DNA of 41,606 bases from Candidatus Altimarinota bacterium (GTDB taxonomy: Bacteria; Patescibacteriota; Gracilibacteria; BD1-5; UBA2023). Below, one piece after another: positions 39,495 through 41,606 of the stretch (position 1 is its first letter; each line of letters opens with the position of its first letter). A model generated the notes under the pieces. It did no database searches, was not told the DNA's origin, and saw only the letters and a program-made list of their open reading frames with translations. A program made the translations under genes and the position numbers. The DNA is taken from positions 1 through 41,606 of the forward strand of contig JABFSX010000023.1 of the NCBI GenBank assembly GCA_013268835.1. Reading direction: 5' to 3'.

Positions 39495-39527
39495 AAAAAA
39501 AGATACAATTTTCTTGTATCTTTTTTT
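39495..39527 (+). terminator. Terminator of the CDF gene
   Basis: AAAAAAAGATACAA pairs with TTGTATCTTTTTTT around TTTTC, 23 nt after the stop. Confidence 0.85.
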
Positions 39528-39546
39528 ATTTCTTCATTTTTCTTTT

Positions 39547-39948
39547 ATGAAACTTTCTTCTCTTCAGAAGCGATTTGTTATCGCTATTTCACTCAGTATC
39601 CTTGCAGGAATCATCTGTGTTGCTGTTGCAAATAGTTCTACTCCAGGAATCTGGGGAACTGCCCTGATGTGGACTATTATTACCAATCGTATAGTCATTG
39701 GTATGATTGTAGGACTTGCTGGAGCCTATACTCGTCATCCTGTTTTCGGTTTTTCGATTCCTTCATATTTTCGTGGATTCTGTCTTGGGGTATTTGTCTC
39801 TGTCTCACTCGCTGCTGGTGCTATGATGACGCCAGAAGCTCCTTGGATGATCTTCTGGGCAACTCTCGTTGCTGGAGGAGTATATGGAAGTGTGATCGAT
39901 ATGCTTGCCACCAAGTTTGGTGGAGAAGGGAAAGATATTATTGGGTAG
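39547..39948 (+). CDS. Small polytopic membrane protein
   Basis: 133 aa from ATG 39547 (an upstream in-frame ATG at 39514 falls in the terminator). About four TM segments (FVIAISLSILAGIICVAVA, IVIGMIVGLAGAY, FCLGVFVSVSLAAGAMM, MIFWATLVAGGVYGSVIDML). No family recognised. No TGA codon; stop is TAG. Confidence 0.75.
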   Translation: MKLSSLQKRFVIAISLSILAGIICVAVANSSTPGIWGTALMWTIITNRIVIGMIVGLAGAYTRHPVFGFSIPSYFRGFCLGVFVSVSLAAGAMMTPEAPWMIFWATLVAGGVYGSVIDMLATKFGGEGKDIIG

Positions 39949-39961
39949 ATATTACTTTCAT

Positions 39962-39996
39962 AAAAAAATCCCACTTGAAAGAGTGGGATTTTTTTA
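39962..39996. terminator. Bidirectional terminator
   Basis: AAAAAAATCCCACT pairs with AGTGGGATTTTTTT between two convergent genes. Confidence 0.9.
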
Positions 39997-40006
39997 TAAT
40001 GGTGAA

Positions 40007-40630
40007 TTATTTTACTTCCGTGAATAGTTCTTCTTTTGTAAAACGAACTTTTGGTCGTGGATTCTCACTCACATCACGATATCCGATTGGGAGCATAACC
40101 ACTGCTTTCTGTGACTCTGGAAGTCCGAGAATCTCACCAACGGCAGTTGGATCAAATCCTTCCATAGCACAAGAGTCAATCTGGAGTTCTGCAGCGGCAG
40201 CAAGAGCGAATCCCTGGGCAATATAGGCTTGTTTCGCACTCCAAGGAAGTACGGATTCTGGGGTTGGTTTTCCAGCGACGAATCCATCTACCATATCTTC
40301 ATATCCCTTGAGCATGGCTCGAACTTCAGGATTTCCTCCAGAAATAAGAGAGAAGAATTCTTCCTTATTTGTTGCAAGATCGGTACGAGCGGCAAATACA
40401 AGAAGATGAGAAGATGTTCCAACTTGTGGCTGGTTCCATGCAACTGCTTGGATTTTATCTTTGATTTCTTGATTAGTAACAATATAGAAGTGATATGGCT
40501 GAAGACCAAAAGAGGTTGGAGTAAGACGAATTGCTTCGATGATTTTATCAAGATCAGTATCTGAAACTTTTTTTGTAGTATCGAATTTTTTTGTTGCATA
40601 GCGCCAGTTGAGATTTGCAAGGAATGACAT
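40007..40630 (-). CDS. NfsB-type nitroreductase
   Basis: 207 aa. FMN- and NAD(P)H-dependent reductase of the NfsB/DrgA group. RYATKKFDTTKKV (FMN-phosphate binding), LTPTSFGLQPYHFYIVTN, SAKQAYIAQGFALAAAAEL and DPTAVGEILGLPESQKAVVMLPIGYR are typical. A role in reducing quinones or nitro compounds is expected; the natural substrate cannot be named. No TGA codon is used. Confidence 0.92.
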   Translation of the reverse strand: MSFLANLNWRYATKKFDTTKKVSDTDLDKIIEAIRLTPTSFGLQPYHFYIVTNQEIKDKIQAVAWNQPQVGTSSHLLVFAARTDLATNKEEFFSLISGGNPEVRAMLKGYEDMVDGFVAGKPTPESVLPWSAKQAYIAQGFALAAAAELQIDSCAMEGFDPTAVGEILGLPESQKAVVMLPIGYRDVSENPRPKVRFTKEELFTEVK

Positions 40631-40765
40631 AGATTTTAGTGTAAAAAATAAAGTAAATTCATAGTATGGAAAAATAAATTAAAAGCAAGTATATGTTTAG
40701 TATGTTTTTTTGACAGAATCATATTACATATGGTAATATGCCTATGTAGTATAACCTTCATTTAT

Positions 40766-41488
40766 ATGTTTTCTATTAAAATAAAATCTTTTCTTTATGG
40801 AGCTATTGTTTCTGCTTCATTAATTTCAATGACAACGTATGCGTTGAGCTGACCAGATGGAGTATTTGGGGATTATTTTGAAAATATGACTGGATATTGT
40901 TTATCTGGTTGAAGTAACGCACAAGTCCTAACAGGCTTAGCGGGTAACTCAGATGCACCAGATGATTTTGGGTCCAAAAGATGTACCTCTCTAAAATCCC
41001 TTATTTGAAATATATTTGGATCAACCTCAGCTCCAGACTGACAAGCTATAATAGGATTCAAACCAGATGGAAGTCCTCTCTATGGGGATGTAAACTGGCA
41101 TAATGATGGTACGAATATTACATATACTGGAGGAAAGGTGTGAATAGGAATAAGTATTCCTGCAGAAAAACTAGATGTTGCATGAATCATTTCATCTACT
41201 TCTGGATGATTCAAATTTCCTGATGGGACAATCCAAACAACAGCGACAGTGCCATGATTGGATACTGTTATAGTTTCAGATAGTTTTACTTCTTGGAGGT
41301 GGCCATGAGTATCTACATCTTGTCCTGCTGGATATAAGATGACTGGTGGATGATGAACATGCTCTGGTGGCGCCTGATATAATTTTATCTATATGAGCGT
41401 GCCTCTTTGAAATGGTTGGTTTATTCAATGTGATACTCCGAATAATCAATTTCTTACAGCTACAGTAAGTGTAGTGTGCGCTCGATAA
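40766..41488 (+). CDS. Secreted surface protein with tail-fibre-like motif
   Basis: 240 aa with thirteen TGA as Gly. Signal peptide ending TYALS-G. The middle has GGKVGIGISIPAEKLDVA-G-IIS and FKFPDGTIQTTAT, the 'VGIGT.PAKLDV.G' plus 'FPDGTIQTTA' block common in tail-fibre-like and surface proteins of this kind of bacterium. A Cys- and Trp-containing C-terminal domain follows (DSFTSWRWPGVSTSCPAGYKMTGGGGTC..WFIQCDTPNNQFLTATVSVVCAR). Disulphides are likely outside the cell. Function is probably surface structure or binding. Confidence 0.75.
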
Positions 41489-41522
41489 GAATACTATTTG
41501 CAATAGCATAAAAGCAAATTTT

Positions 41523-41550
41523 TTGCTTTAAATGAAAAATTTGCTATATT
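41523..41550 (+). promoter_or_regulatory. Candidate promoter at the right edge
   Basis: TTGCTT at 41523-41528 and TATATT at 41545-41550, 16-nt spacer, before an ATG at 41571. Confidence 0.35.
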
Positions 41551-41570
41551 ATGTGTAATTAATAGTGAAT

Positions 41571-41606
41571 ATGGTTCGATCTCCTCAGTGTGCCTGTCCA
41601 CATGCT
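41571..41606 (+). CDS. Possible gene start cut by the window edge
   Basis: ATG followed by VRSPQCACPHA, open to the edge. Only twelve codons are visible, so this is a guess supported by the promoter-like boxes upstream and a hairpin (AAAGCAAA/TTTGCTTT) that may end the preceding gene. Confidence 0.3.
   Translation, partial: MVRSPQCACPHA

Noticed and set aside
1..41606. tRNA, rRNA and insertion sequences
   Set aside because: I looked for cloverleaf-like GTTCGA blocks, rRNA signatures and transposase motifs and saw none I could support.

Overview
This window comes from a bacterium that reads UGA as glycine (translation table 25). Among known lineages that points to Candidatus Gracilibacteria (BD1-5) or Candidatus Absconditabacteria (SR1). 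The evidence is internal. Genes that break at TGA in the standard code become full length when TGA is read as Gly, often at invariant glycines: codon 2 of dnaK, the first Gly of a HerA-type Walker A motif, the LEAIIGALYLDHG glycine of RNase III, the acetyl-CoA loop of a GNAT enzyme and the VTVELTPYDL lead-in of IF-1. All coordinates below assume TGA = Gly and only TAA/TAG as stops, except for two genes (pyrC and a membrane protein at 30318) that appear to end at TGA.

Layout. 1-3459 (-): start of a very large repetitive, anchored coiled-coil surface protein running off the left edge. 3665-5485: typA. 5486-7152: a gene-poor, very AT-rich stretch carrying a scattered 14-bp motif. 7153-8517: an AT-rich membrane protein gene with 19 UGA codons. 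8683-11286: infB. 11334-12383 (-): pilT-type ATPase. 12601-14618 (-): a pyrD-pyrC pair that looks imported from a standard-code organism. 14946-21468: a long translation/transcription cluster (infA, rpmJ, rpsM, rpsK, rpsD, rpoA, rplQ, rplM, rpsI, rpsL, rpsG, rpmA, a bL32-like gene, nusB). 21561-24633: small HTH-like gene, rnc and convergent uvrB. 24680-25320 (-): small Cys protein and a Bcp-type peroxiredoxin. 25452-26051: GNAT enzyme. 26057-27269 (-): three-gene operon of unknown small proteins. 27337-29365: CIRCE-controlled dnaK. 29422-33509: mostly unknown proteins plus a DedA-type protein. 33548-36927: a run of secreted or anchored proteins (DUF3298-like, Kazal+META, Pro-Ala-tailed membrane protein, FMN-binding-domain-like). 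36958-38496: HerA-like ATPase. 38566-40630: CDF metal transporter, small membrane protein, nitroreductase (-). 40766-41488: secreted surface protein.

The core of the window is housekeeping: ribosome, initiation, RNA polymerase alpha, chaperone and repair. The accessory parts fit a small, surface-attached cell with pili and many secreted proteins. Native genes have no Shine-Dalgarno sequence; their leaders are A/U- and pyrimidine-rich. The pyrD-pyrC pair and the 30318 gene are the exceptions. They have Shine-Dalgarno sequences and no in-frame UGA-Gly codons, and pyrC and the 30318 gene end at UGA at or beside a hairpin terminator, so they are the best candidates for something unusual here.
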